Source: Tetrahymena thermophila SB210
Lineage: Eukaryota; Ciliophora; Oligohymenophorea; Hymenostomatida; Tetrahymenidae
DNA length: 64,000 bases
Reading direction: 5' to 3'
Assembly: GCF_000189635.1 (NCBI RefSeq)
Contig: NW_002476523.1
Location: 1 to 64,000, forward strand
Made by a program: the position numbers and the translations under genes. The notes under the pieces were generated by a model that made no database searches, was not told the DNA's origin, and worked only from the letters and a program-made list of their open reading frames with translations. This document shows, piece by piece, positions 1 to 10,305 of the stretch. Numbering within the stretch: the first letter of the stretch is position 1; every line of letters begins with the position of its first letter.

Positions 1-685
1 TGACTGACTCTACTATTTTTTGAGAGAATTTGAAGCTACATAAATTTTTAAAAATAATTTTTTTATTTTTACTTATCAGTTTAATTTAATTCAAAAACAT
101 ATTAAATATTTATTGAGCAAGTAATCTACCTAAATTTACAAAAGATAATTAAAAACACAGTTTTTTATTTTTATTTTTGCTTACAAAAAAAATATTTAAA
201 ATTAATACTTCATATAAAATAATGTAAAGATATTTAAAAAAATAATGTTATTTTTAATATTTGTTTATTAATAAGATTATTAATTTAGTGATAACAATAC
301 ATAAAAAAATAACAATTAAAAAAAGAATCTCAGATTTCTTAAATTAATTGTATCACCTAATTTTAAAAAATATTGCGAGCTGCAACATTCTTTTAAAACA
401 AAAATTATTTGTATAAGATAGATTTAAAATATTTTAGAGTTAATGAAAATGATAAATAATGTTATTTAAAGCATTAACTACTTTCTAACAATTAAATTTA
501 TGTGAAAATAAATAAATATTGTTTATAATAGTTTACTTTCTATTTAGGTAGATAATATTTATTGATTCGAATATTAGTAAATTTATTATCTACTTTATTA
601 GGTATTTTAACATATTTTATTATTTTTTTATATATTTTATTTGAATTACTCAATTATTTCAGAATTTATTTCTAATCAAAAATCA

Positions 686-1054
686 TTCTATCATTCTAAA
701 ATGTTAATTAAGTGCAATTTTGAATATGAATTTTTATTCAGTATTTATTTTCTCATCAAAGATCATTCTAAAATTTTAATTACATGAAATTTTGAATATG
801 CATTTTTATTCAGTTTTTATTTTCTCATCAAAGATTATTCTAAAATATTAATCAAGTGCAATTTTGAATATGAATTTTATTCAGTATTTATTTTCTCAGT
901 AAAAATTATTCTAAAATGTCAATTATGTGCAATTTTGAATATGAATTTTTATTCAGTATTTATTTTCTCATCAAAAACCATTCTAAAATGTTAAGTGCAA
1001 TTTTGAAAATGAATTTTTATTCAGTATTTATTTTCTCAGTAAAAATATTCTAAA
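686..1054. repeat. 72-bp tandem repeat, about five copies
   Basis: The word ATTCTAAAA recurs near 693, 765, 837, 908, 980 and (shorter) 1047, a period of 71-72 bp with a last interval of 67. Each unit continues with AGTGCAATTTTGAATATGAA and TTTTATTCAGTATTTATTTT. The copies overlap the 3' end of the LRR gene on the minus strand, where the reading frame remains open through three of them. They are unlike the LRR exon and intron sequence, so this is a separate local amplification at the edge of the array. Confidence 0.85.
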
Positions 1055-4000
1055 TTATTATTATATAAATGTGTTAAAAAAAGCTAGTCTAAAAAAATGT
1101 TGCCCCAGACCTCACTTTTCCTCTTATATCAGAACCTAAATCTGATGCACCAATTGCACAAATTTAATTGTAACTTTTTAAATATCGAAGATAGAAATAT
1201 AGTAAAAAAAATAATTAGAAGGAAAAAAAAAATGGAGAAAAAATATGAAATATATTAATAAGCAAAAAAAACAAAAATTAATTAGTTAAATTAACAAAAA
1301 AAGAAAAAATAAATACAGCTAAAATAAAAAAAAGAAAAAGACTGAAATTTAAATTAAAAGTATTGTTTTGTTTTAAATTCATTTTTATATTAATCACAAT
1401 CCAAAACAAAAAAACTATTTTTACGGAAGAATAAGTGCCAAATTTGAGAGATTAGTGCAATTTACTAAACCTTAGCCTAAGCCTGATACACCAATTGCAT
1501 CAATTTTATTTTTACTTTATAAAATTAGTAGAAAAAATAAAAATTAATTACTTAGTGTAAAGGAAAATGAAGAAAAAATATTAATTAATAAGAACTAAAT
1601 TAATAAATAATATAAGAAATATTTGAAAATGAAAAAATTAGTTAGATTAACAAAGAAAGTAAAAAAATAATGGGAAAAATTATTAAAATAATACTAATAA
1701 ATTAAAAGAAGAATATTGTTTTAAATTCATTTTTATATTAAAAATATTGCAATTCAAAACAAAAAAAATATATTTACCGAAGATTAACTATCAAATTTGA
1801 GAGGTTAGAACAATTTAATAAACCAGAACCTAATCCTTATGCACCAATTGCACCAATTTAATTGTTACTTTTTAAATATTGAAGAAGATTAAAATTAATC
1901 AGTTAGTTATAAGGAAAATTTGAAGACAAATTATAAAATAATAAGAAATATATTAATAAAAAATAAAAGAAAAAACTTTAAAATAAAAAAATGAGTTAAA
2001 TCAACAAAGAAAAAACAAAACAAAAGAAAAATAGATGTAAAGTAAATAAATAAATTAAAAGAGTTGCAATATTTTAAATTTATTATTATATTACAATCCA
2101 AAACAAATAAACTATTTTTACTAAAGATTAAGTGTTAAATTTGAGAGATTAGTGCACTTTCCTAAAGCAAAACTTAAGCCTAATACACCATCATCACCAA
2201 TTTAATTGCTACTTTTTCAATATTGAAGAAAAATTATAATTAATAAGTTAATTAGAACGAAAAAATATTAAATAATAAGAATTTATTTAATTCATAATAA
2301 TAAAAATAATTAAAAATGAAAAAATTAGCTATTAACAAAAAAACAAAATAGCACACTGTACAAAGGAAAAGATAAAAATAAATAAATAAAATAGAATTCT
2401 GATAAATAAATTAAAAGAGTTAGTTATATTTGATATGAAAAAATATCATAATCCAAAACAAATAAACTATTTTTACTGAAAGATCAGTATCATATTTATG
2501 AGATTAGTGCACTTTACTAAACCAGAACCTAAACCTGATACGCCAAATGCACCAATTTTATTGTGACTATTTAAATATTAAAGAAAAATATATATTAATA
2601 ATTAGTTACTTGAAATGAATTAATTCATATAAAAGAAAAAGCTTAAAATGTAAAAAGTAGTTAAATTAACAAAGAAAGAAAAAAAGCAAAATTAACAATA
2701 AAAAACAAAAATAAAAATAAATCAAATTAAAATGAATAAATAAATTTATTTTTATATTAAAAATACCACATTCCAAAACAAATAAAGTATTTTTACTCAA
2801 GATCAAGTCTCAAATTTGAGATATTAGTGCAATTTGCTAAACTAGAACCTAAGCCTGATGCACCTTCCTCGCCAATTTAATTCCACCTTTTTAAATATTG
2901 AAGAAAAATGTATATTTTAATTAGTTAGAATAAGGAAAAAACGAAGAAATAATATTAAATAAGCTAAAAATATAAAAGTAAAAGTTTAAAATGAAAAAAT
3001 AAATTAAATTAAAAAAGAAAGAAAGAAAGAAAGAAAAATACAGAGTTTTATAAAAACAATAAAGAAAAATAAATCAAATAAAATTATTAAATTAAAAGAA
3101 TTAGTTATATTACTTTAAATTCATTTAATATTAAAAAATTTAAACTGTTTTTACCCAAGAAAAAGTGATAAATTTGAGAGATTAGTGCAATTTGCTAAAC
3201 CACAACCTAAGCCTGATGCACCAATTGCACCAATTTTATTATCACTATTTAAATATTGAAGAGAAAAATATAATTAATTAGTTAGTTAGTAAGAAGGAAA
3301 AAATGAAGAAAAATATGAAATAGTTAAAAATGAATTAATAAATAATCATAGCTCGAAGAAAAAGAAAAAATTAGTTAAATTATGAAAGAAAAAAAAAAAA
3401 GCAAAATAATTCAAATAAAAAACTAAAAAATTAAAAAAATGATATCATTTTAAGCTCATTTTTCTATTAAAAAATATCACAATTCAGAATAAACAAACTG
3501 TTTTTTTACATAAAATTAAGTATCAAATTTGAGAGATTGGTGCACTTTCCTAAACTGAAACCTAAGCTTGATGCACCTTCATCACCAATTTAATTGTTAC
3601 TTTTTAAGTATTGAAAAAGAAATTAATTAGTTAGTTAACTAGTTAGAGTGAAAAAATAAAGAAAAAATATGAAATAATAAGTAATCGATTAATTCATAAT
3701 AAAATTAAAGGTTAAAAATCAAAAAAATAGCTAAATTAACAAAAGAAAAATTACACAAACATAAAATATATCAGATAAAAATAGTTACTTTGCTTTAAAT
3801 TAATTTTAAAATTAAAAAATATCGCAATCCAAAATAAATAAACTGTTTTTACGAAAGATTAAATTCCAAATTTGAAAGATAAATGCAATTTTCTAAACCA
3901 GAACCTAAGCTTGATACACCTACATCACCAATTTAATAGGAACTTTTAAATATTTAAGAAAAAAATATAATTAATTAGTTATTTAGAAGGAAAAAATATG

Positions 4001-4673
4001 AAATAAAAAGAAATAAATACATAATAGAAGCAAAAGTTGAAATTAAAATAACGAGTTAAATTAATCAAAAAAAAAAAAATACAATGAGAAAAAGAAAAGA
4101 AAAATAAATTATTTTTATATGAAAAAATAACAATCCAAAGAAAAATAAACTCTATTTACAGAAGAGTAAGTGTTAAAATTGAGAGATTAGTACACTTCGC
4201 TAAAGCAATACCTAAGCTTGTTGTTCCTTCATCACCAAAAAAATTTTCACTTTTTAGATATTGAAGAAAAAAATATAATAATTAGTTAGTTTGTTAGTTA
4301 GTTAGTTAGTTACAATGAAATTTAAAATATGAAACATTAAAAATAAATAATTAAAAATCAAATTAAATAAAATGAAAGCAAAGTTTAAAGTAATTAAAAA
4401 ATATTATTATAAATTAAATTGAATGAATATTGATGAGAATTTCCATTAGGAAAATAATATTATTAATAAATTTAAATAAAATTATATGTTAAAAAAAAAA
4501 CATTAATAATATTATTAAATTAAATTTACCTCAAATAAATATGGAGAAACTAATGAGATTAAAGTGAAGAGTTTAAAAACTTTTTTAATAATAAAAATAA
4601 TTTTAAAGGATATTGATTTAAAATAAATAATTACGTTTTCTAGATTGTCGAAATATTTTTTTTAATTTATCAT
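852..4673 (-). CDS. LRR protein gene built from tandem 90-nt exons (array 1)
   Basis: Twelve exons, low-to-high coordinates: 852-1173, 1425-1514, 1778-1867, 2122-2211, 2477-2566, 2797-2886, 3155-3244, 3510-3599, 3853-3942, 4160-4249, 4530-4579, 4635-4673. Translation starts at 4673 (MINQKKYFDNLEN, 13 codons, phase 0), then a 50-nt exon (FLNSSLQSHQFLHIYL). Nine exons of exactly 90 nt follow, all bounded by phase-2 introns and each one LRR of the form SxNQIGAxGASGLGSGLA then NCTNLSNLTLDL. The exons sum to 1221 nt, about 406 aa, with no in-frame TGA before the end. There is no signal peptide, so the protein is probably an intracellular ligand-binding solenoid; function unknown. The last exon starts as an LRR but has no donor and stays open through a 72-bp tandem repeat to a TGA at 852-854, so its end is less certain. 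Internal exons are strongly supported by their identical length and phase. Confidence 0.85.
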
Positions 4674-6177
4674 TTATTTTATATTTTTCAAAAATATTGA
4701 ATAAAAAAATATGTAATGCAATTTAATAAATAATAAATATTTTTAAAAATTAATTCACTTTTATTTCAAACTCTTTTTGATACTTCTAATTTAAAGAAAA
4801 ACTGGTGTATAATTATAATTAAAAATCCAAAATTAAGGTATATTTTTCCTAATATCACAAATAAAAATACAATTAATATAAATTAAAAAATATCATTAAA
4901 TCAAAATAAAAAAAATAATATATAAATAGATTCTGTCTGAATTATAAGAATAATAATTTCTTAGCATTACGATATGAGTTCTAATTTGAATCTACATTTG
5001 AGTAAAGTTCAGATTTATTAATAGATAATAAATGGATGTTAAAGATATTGAAGAACCAATAATAACTCCTTGAACATTGAACACTTCATGAAATGAATAG
5101 AAATTAATAAAGCTAAAAGAATAACTAAAAACCTGAGAATTGAACAGGAAGTAAGTTGTTTGTAATAGGTGAAATAGTATAATTATAGAACTAAATTAAA
5201 TTATAAAAAAACTATTGGATAGAATTGCTAAATATTAAAAACAAAAAATAAAAGGAATATCACCTTTCCTTTTAATGAGAAATTGTTTTCTTCAAAGTAG
5301 AGAGTTTTAAGTCATTAATTGCTCTCTAGGTAAAACACTTTTTATTATTCTTTTAATTAAGTGATCTAATAATTATAATAGAATGTTTCTCTTATATTAC
5401 TTATAAATATTATTTATTAAATTCTATTAAAAAATTATTTATTTTTATATAAATTTTATTCAAATATTTCAGCCATTCAAAAAAATAGTGATCTCAAATT
5501 ATTAAATTTTTGAATGGCATTTGGCAATATTATTTGAAAAAGTAAAAAATTTATCTAAAAATGATCTTAAATAAAGGAGAGATCTTAAATTAGGATTAGT
5601 ACTTATATTAAAAAATATACACTAATAGTAATAGTTATTGATGTAAAAAGTAAAGTTATTTCAATGATATAAATAAATATTAATAATTATACTATAAAAA
5701 AGAGTGTTTACAAAAATTGGATACCTTTTTTCTTTGGGTTTTAAATTTTTAAAAATACAATAAATACTAAAAAATGGTAATATTAATTCAAAAAGTATTT
5801 AGGTTGTGATATTTAAACCACTAATACCCTTTATTGATAGATAGATAGATAGCATACCATAAAATATTCCAATGAAAATTTAGTAATTAAATAATTTCCA
5901 TTGGATATTTTTGTCATTTAAAATCAAGTTAATAAAGACCATCAGTAAATAATGTGTTTAAAAGAAAATTAGATAGAAAAGATAGAACTTCTGTTCTATA
6001 TATACAAATTATTTAATTTTAGTTAAATTCCTTTCAAAAAATAATTAAGTTAATTCAAAAAATAAGATATTCCTTGTTTATTTTTAGCAGACAAATTTGA
6101 ACGTTATTTGACACGACTAGGTTAGAAACATTATTCATCCGTTAAAGCAAGCAGAAAGTATAAAATATACATTTGAA
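4674..6177. other. Intergenic spacer with a possible decayed coding remnant (4975-5335)
   Basis: Mostly AT-rich spacer between the divergently placed LRR gene and CFAP410. At 4975-5335 the composition is less AT-rich. A start-like ATG at about 5033 encodes MDVKDIEEPIITP before a TGA. A second frame is open from about 5097 to a GT donor-like site at 5333 (containing NKAKRITKNLRIEQEV and NITFPFNEKLFSSKQRV). No complete gene can be assembled. A 10-11-bp inverted repeat (CCATTCAAAAA / TTTTTGAATGG) lies at about 5473-5518, and a short GATA tetranucleotide run at about 5838-5851. No promoter motif could be assigned. Confidence 0.4.
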
Positions 6178-6922
6178 ATGGGCAAACCACTCACAGAAGA
6201 GCTTATCATTTAAAAAACTAAATGCTCATCTTTATCATAAATTAAAAATTTGAATTTATGGGGAAGCGATATTGATGATATTTCCATCCTTAAATAGATT
6301 CCTAACGCAGAGGTGCTTTCACTCTCTGTAAATAAGATTAATTCTTTGAAAGATTTTTAGTATTGCAAAAACTTATAAGAACTTTATCTAAGAAAAAATA
6401 ACATTTCAGATTTAAAGGAATTGAAATATTTAAGTGGTTTACAAAATTTGAAAGTTTTATGGCTACAAGATAATCCATGCGCAGAAAATCCTGATTATCG
6501 TAAAATCGTTATCAGTTATTTACCAAATTTAAGCAAACTGGATAATTCATAAATAACTCCTTAAGAAAAGCAAGAAGCCCAGGTAATTTATTTTAGTAAA
6601 AGAACATTTTTATTGATAATTTTAATCTTTTTGACATTTTGATTTTTAATGAATTTATTATAAGAAAATTTAGGGTTCTAACAATAACTTTAGTCAAGTA
6701 TATTTAAATGATAACGAAAAACAAAAGAATGGCTTGAATGAAATTCAAGAGAATTAATCCTAGATGATAGAAAACGAAATGACAAATAATAGTTAATAGT
6801 TTGAAAAGCAAAATCAAAATATAGTATGTGCAATATTGAGTTTAATTAAAGATTTAGATATAAATTCGTTAGAAATTGTTAGAAGAGATGTCTTAAAGAA
6901 AATGGAAAAGTTCAAAAATTGA
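6178..6922 (+). CDS. CFAP410: CFAP410 (C21orf2) ciliary LRR protein
   Basis: Two exons, 6178-6582 and 6665-6922, joined in phase 0; 220 aa. The N-terminal 130 residues carry short LRRs followed by an LRR cap, with family hallmarks LNLWGSDIDDISI, VLSLSVNKI, ELYLRKNNISDL and LKVLWLQDNPC then YRKIVISYLPNLSKLDN. The middle (residues 136-185) is Q/N-rich linker. The last 35 residues (CAILSLIKDLDINSLEIVRR) match the short helical C-terminal oligomerisation segment seen in animal CFAP410. In other eukaryotes CFAP410 acts at the base of cilia and with NEK1 in ciliogenesis and DNA-damage signalling, and a ciliary role is expected in this swimming cell. The start codon fits the length of the animal N-terminus. 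Length is close to the usual ~220-255 aa. Confidence 0.93.
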
Positions 6923-7936
6923 AATTTACATAATCAAAATATAACTTTAAGTACTAATTAATGCACATACTTTTTACAAATTAATAGTAATTAAGATATC
7001 CTAATTAAAATCTGTAAACTTGTTTTAAGTTTTAAATGCAAATAGATAGAGATGATTAGCTAGGCTTGTAGTAAATAAAATAAATAGCCTTTTTAAATTG
7101 AAATTAATTAAATAATAAAATCTTTCATGCAATTAAAATTATTTGCCTTGAACGAACAATAAATAATTCATAAAAATATATAAAACTTTAGAAATAAAAT
7201 CTCATCAAATATTAGTTAAATTAAATATTAATATTCTTCTATATGTTTATATTTTATTTTCTGGATAGCTTATCTTCTCATTATATCTTATTTTAAATTT
7301 ATATATATTAATTAATTAATACATAATTATAATGTGATTCCTTATATTTTAAAATCAAATTTTATTTTATAACAACATGTCTTTCTTCAATAATTTTGAT
7401 TTTAAATGGTATTAATTAACTCACTTTTTAAATATTTAACTATGGAGCAAATAGATTGTATTAAATTTATATGAAGATATATTATCTATAATATTAATTT
7501 ATCTGCTTCCCTAAATTTATAAATATTTATTTTAATATTACATATAAATATTTATTTTAATATTACATATAAATATAAAATATCTATCTGGCTTTAAATA
7601 ATATATATATTATTTCCTTTAAATTTATTGAATTTTTAACATTTTCTTACAAATTAAATTCTAAAAAAATAGAAAAATAAAATATTATTTATTTTTTGTA
7701 ATTTTTTTTATTGAAGAATGACGAAAAATAATGCAAATATAAAAAAGATATTTCATGTTAAAAAAAATAAAAAAATATTGCTCATTAAAAATTCAAATCA
7801 ATCAATTATCACAATTTATATTTTAATCAAAAATTTTTAGCTCAACCCAGCGAAAATAATATATTTATTTTGCTGATTTATTGCTTTTTATTCAAAAGAT
7901 TTTATTTGATGATCTTTAAATTTCTTAATAAATGAG
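6923..7936. other. AT-rich intergenic region
   Basis: About 1 kb at well over 80% A+T between CFAP410 and the small open frames near 8 kb. It contains AT dinucleotide runs and a short direct repeat (ATATAAATATTTATTTTAAT, near 7525-7565). I see no coding frame longer than chance and no RNA gene. Confidence 0.7.
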
Positions 7937-8029
7937 ATGAAACAGTTCTGTTTGCATCGAATTAGAGTGTTCATTGTGAAGCGTGGCAAATATCCTTGGG
8001 CGTAAAATGAGAAAGATCCAATAGAATGA
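7937..8029 (+). CDS. Possible 30-codon ORF in a GC-richer island
   Basis: An ATG at 7937 opens a 30-residue basic frame (MKQFCLHRIRVFIVKRGKYP to a TGA at 8027-8029) inside a roughly 100-bp patch that is clearly less AT-rich than its surroundings. The opposite strand of the same patch is also open and hydrophobic, so the strand is uncertain. The 10-mer CCTTGGGCGT occurs here (7994-8003) and again at 8427-8436 in the next island. It could be a microprotein, a first exon, or part of a non-coding transcript. I do not recognise the product and cannot tell it from chance by reading alone. Confidence 0.25.
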
Positions 8030-8398
8030 ATGTAAAATTATATAGATAAGTAAAAATATTAAATTATAAAGAAATTGAAAGAGGTTCTTAATATTTTTTT
8101 TGATTGCTTGCTTAATTGATTGTATTTTATATAAGGAGGTTTTTAAAGCAGAGAATAAATGAATGAGTGGATGGATAATGCATTTTGGCAAGTAGAAAAT
8201 GATACAAAAACACAAATGATAGATAAATGGATAATAGGGTTAATACATTTAATCTAATCTATATAATTGCATTTTCCATAATGATTTTAAATCACATTAT
8301 AACGCGATATTCAACCTCAAGAGCCAATTAATTATCAATTGATTTTTTTAGCTATTGAGGAAGAAATTTCCTTCGCTATTGTCGAAACAAAGAACAAA

Positions 8399-8524
8399 TC
8401 AATGATGTTCTTCCTCTTCTTCAGAACCTTGGGCGTTAATTTAAGCCTATCTAATTAAATAGCAGACGTAAAGGGGGTAAGAATAAATAACGTATCTTAA
8501 AGCCTTAAGGAAGACGGGAGCCAT
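8399..8524 (-). CDS. 41-residue single-span membrane microprotein
   Basis: The frame begins at an ATG in ideal ciliate context (TTAAAATGG) at 8524 and ends at TGA 8399-8401. The product has a basic/hydrophobic N-terminal half (MAPVFLKALRYVIYSYPL, continuing YVCYLIRQ), which could form one membrane span, and a polar acidic tail ending GSEEEEEHH. Codon choice is balanced and the patch is less AT-rich than its flanks. It resembles in layout the small accessory subunits of mitochondrial respiratory or ER membrane complexes, but I recognise no specific family. A pyrimidine-rich stretch (8545-8690) lies just upstream and may be its 5' leader or promoter. The plus strand across 8283-8747 is also open, so antisense coding is the main alternative. 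Confidence 0.55.
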
Positions 8525-8894
8525 TTTAACCTATAAATATTTTTAATTTATTTTTCTTCTTTCTATCTTTTGATATAATTAATTATTATCTCTTTAGTTT
8601 TTTATTTAACTTTCTTTCTCACTTTTTCTTTAAGTATTTCTCGCTTTCTCTATCAATTAATCTTCTTATCAATCTTCTTCTATCCAAAGAAGGCTCTTGT
8701 CTTATAATTCAAAATAACTAAATAAAATCCAATATATTTATGAATTATCTTTTAATAAACAAAATAAAGCGAAGCAAATTTAAAATAAAACAATACAAAA
8801 TTTATTCAAAGTGCCATTTTTATGTCCATCAGACATTCCTGCTAATCTAAAATAAAATTAATTCATCAAATAGTTTTAATTCTGGTTATATTTT

Positions 8895-9122
8895 ATGGTT
8901 GCCTAGATTTTTAGAAAATTATTTTAGGTTGTAAGCAAATAAGCGAGATTTAGGGAGAATCATTCAAAATAAAACAAAGGCTTATTAAGAAAGGTAATGA
9001 AAAATATGAAAATTAGAACATTTTGTATTTACAAAGGCAAAATACAACTCATTAGAAATATATTTATATTGATTAATAATATTGAATATATACAAAATAA
9101 TTTTAAATATTTAAAATTATGA
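8895..9122 (+). CDS. Possible 75-residue basic ORF, unrecognised
   Basis: With TAA/TAG read as Gln, an ATG at 8895 opens 75 codons to a TGA at 9120-9122 (start MVAQIFRKLFQVVSKQARF). The product is basic, with a hydrophobic stretch near its end. It ends 50 bp before the convergent stop of the next gene. In this base composition a TGA-free run of this length is not rare, and the 3' third looks like ordinary AT-rich spacer. Listed as a weak candidate only. Confidence 0.2.
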
Positions 9123-9171
9123 ATTCTCATTTGTTAAAAGGGTTTCGAGATTTATTTATATATTATTTTTG

Positions 9172-9869
9172 TCAATAAGAAGTGGAATGAGAAGACTTTT
9201 CTTCTCCTATTATTGAATCCAAGAAATCAACAGAGTATTTTTGTTTGTTAGCCAGCTTAATTTCGTCATTTTCAATGCTTGGAAAGTGGATCCAAAGAAA
9301 TCTTGCCTCAATGTTTTTAATCTTTAAACGTACATAAAAAAATAAAAAAATTTATTAACTTAAAGACAGAGATTGTATATTGAGTTAATTAACTAACTAA
9401 TAAAGATATATCATTCAAAATAAATAGTATTTTGACTTACTAAATTTTAGATGCTTTAATTTTATGTGAAATTTCTTTGCCCTTCGAAATTGAAGTGATT
9501 GTTTTCCATTTTCATTAAAATTTTGTAGCATTGTGATTGGTAGTAATACATTTGGTCGACTTATTTCGCTCCACCTTCTGATTGATAAAGCTTTTTAAAA
9601 TTAAAACAATTAAAATTTAAGAGAATTTTCTTGAAAAATTTAATTAAAATTGTTTAAAATTTCATTGATTTTTTACATGGTAAATATTATTTAAGGATTT
9701 TATGTAGTTATTTCTTTTTGTATTATCGTTAATTCTGGTTGCTAAATAAAGTGACGTTCTTAGCAAATCATAGAATTCTGTTTTGATTTCAAGCAATTTT
9801 ATCGGAGTTGTAGAAATTGGTTTTAGCATATTGAATTTAATGAATGTTCCTGGTTGGATATATATATTC
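9172..9869 (-). CDS. Multi-exon hypothetical protein, 5' end unresolved
   Basis: Three consistent exons: 9677-9869 (enters in phase 2), 9441-9590 and 9172-9321, all joined in phase 0 and ending in TGA at 9172-9174. Together they give about 164 residues with normal amino-acid composition (for example NMLKPISTTPIKLLEIKTEF, LYQSEGGAKQVDQMYYYQSQ, FLWIHFPSIENDEIKLANKQ). No family was recognised and no membrane segment is present. An upstream exon must exist. A frame starting at an ATG at 10109 (MLTKNIKIYFIISKQKYSNK) is a candidate but could not be joined in phase. The gene is divergent from the MORN gene that begins at 10306, so the roughly 200-bp gap may hold a shared promoter. Confidence 0.6.
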
Positions 9870-10305
9870 CTTAATTTATTGCAAATTTTTGTATAATATA
9901 AATTTTTTTTATTATAATTGATTATTGAATATAGATTTTTTGTTAAAATATATCAGATAAACAATATCCCTTATCTATTCTATTAGATTAAATAGTTTGT
10001 TTAATATGTTTAAAATATTATGCAGAAATAACAATAAATTTAATTCAATTTTGTTTGAATATTTCTATTTTGAAATAATAAAATATATTTTTATATTTTT
10101 GGTTAACATTTTTGATGTAAAATTGATTGATTGAATTACTTAATAATAAGTAAATAAATAAATGAATGAAAATCAAAGAATTTATAATATCATATGATTT
10201 GGGTAAGAGTGTGGGTAGATTTGTTTTGATATTTATACTATTTAGATTAATATTGAAAATATACCTGTCAAATAAATTATAGTCGTTAAAAAGTTAAATA
10301 AATAA

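Noticed and set aside
1000-4300. CRISPR-like or satellite array (period about 340 bp)
   Set aside because: The periodicity is explained by 90-nt LRR exons plus homologous introns with consistent phase and GT/AG borders; eukaryotic host context.
7925-8215. 96-residue hydrophobic minus-strand frame
   Set aside because: Composition (Ile/Leu/Phe/Tyr) is what AT-rich spacer gives by chance; no start context, and only its last third overlaps the GC-richer island.
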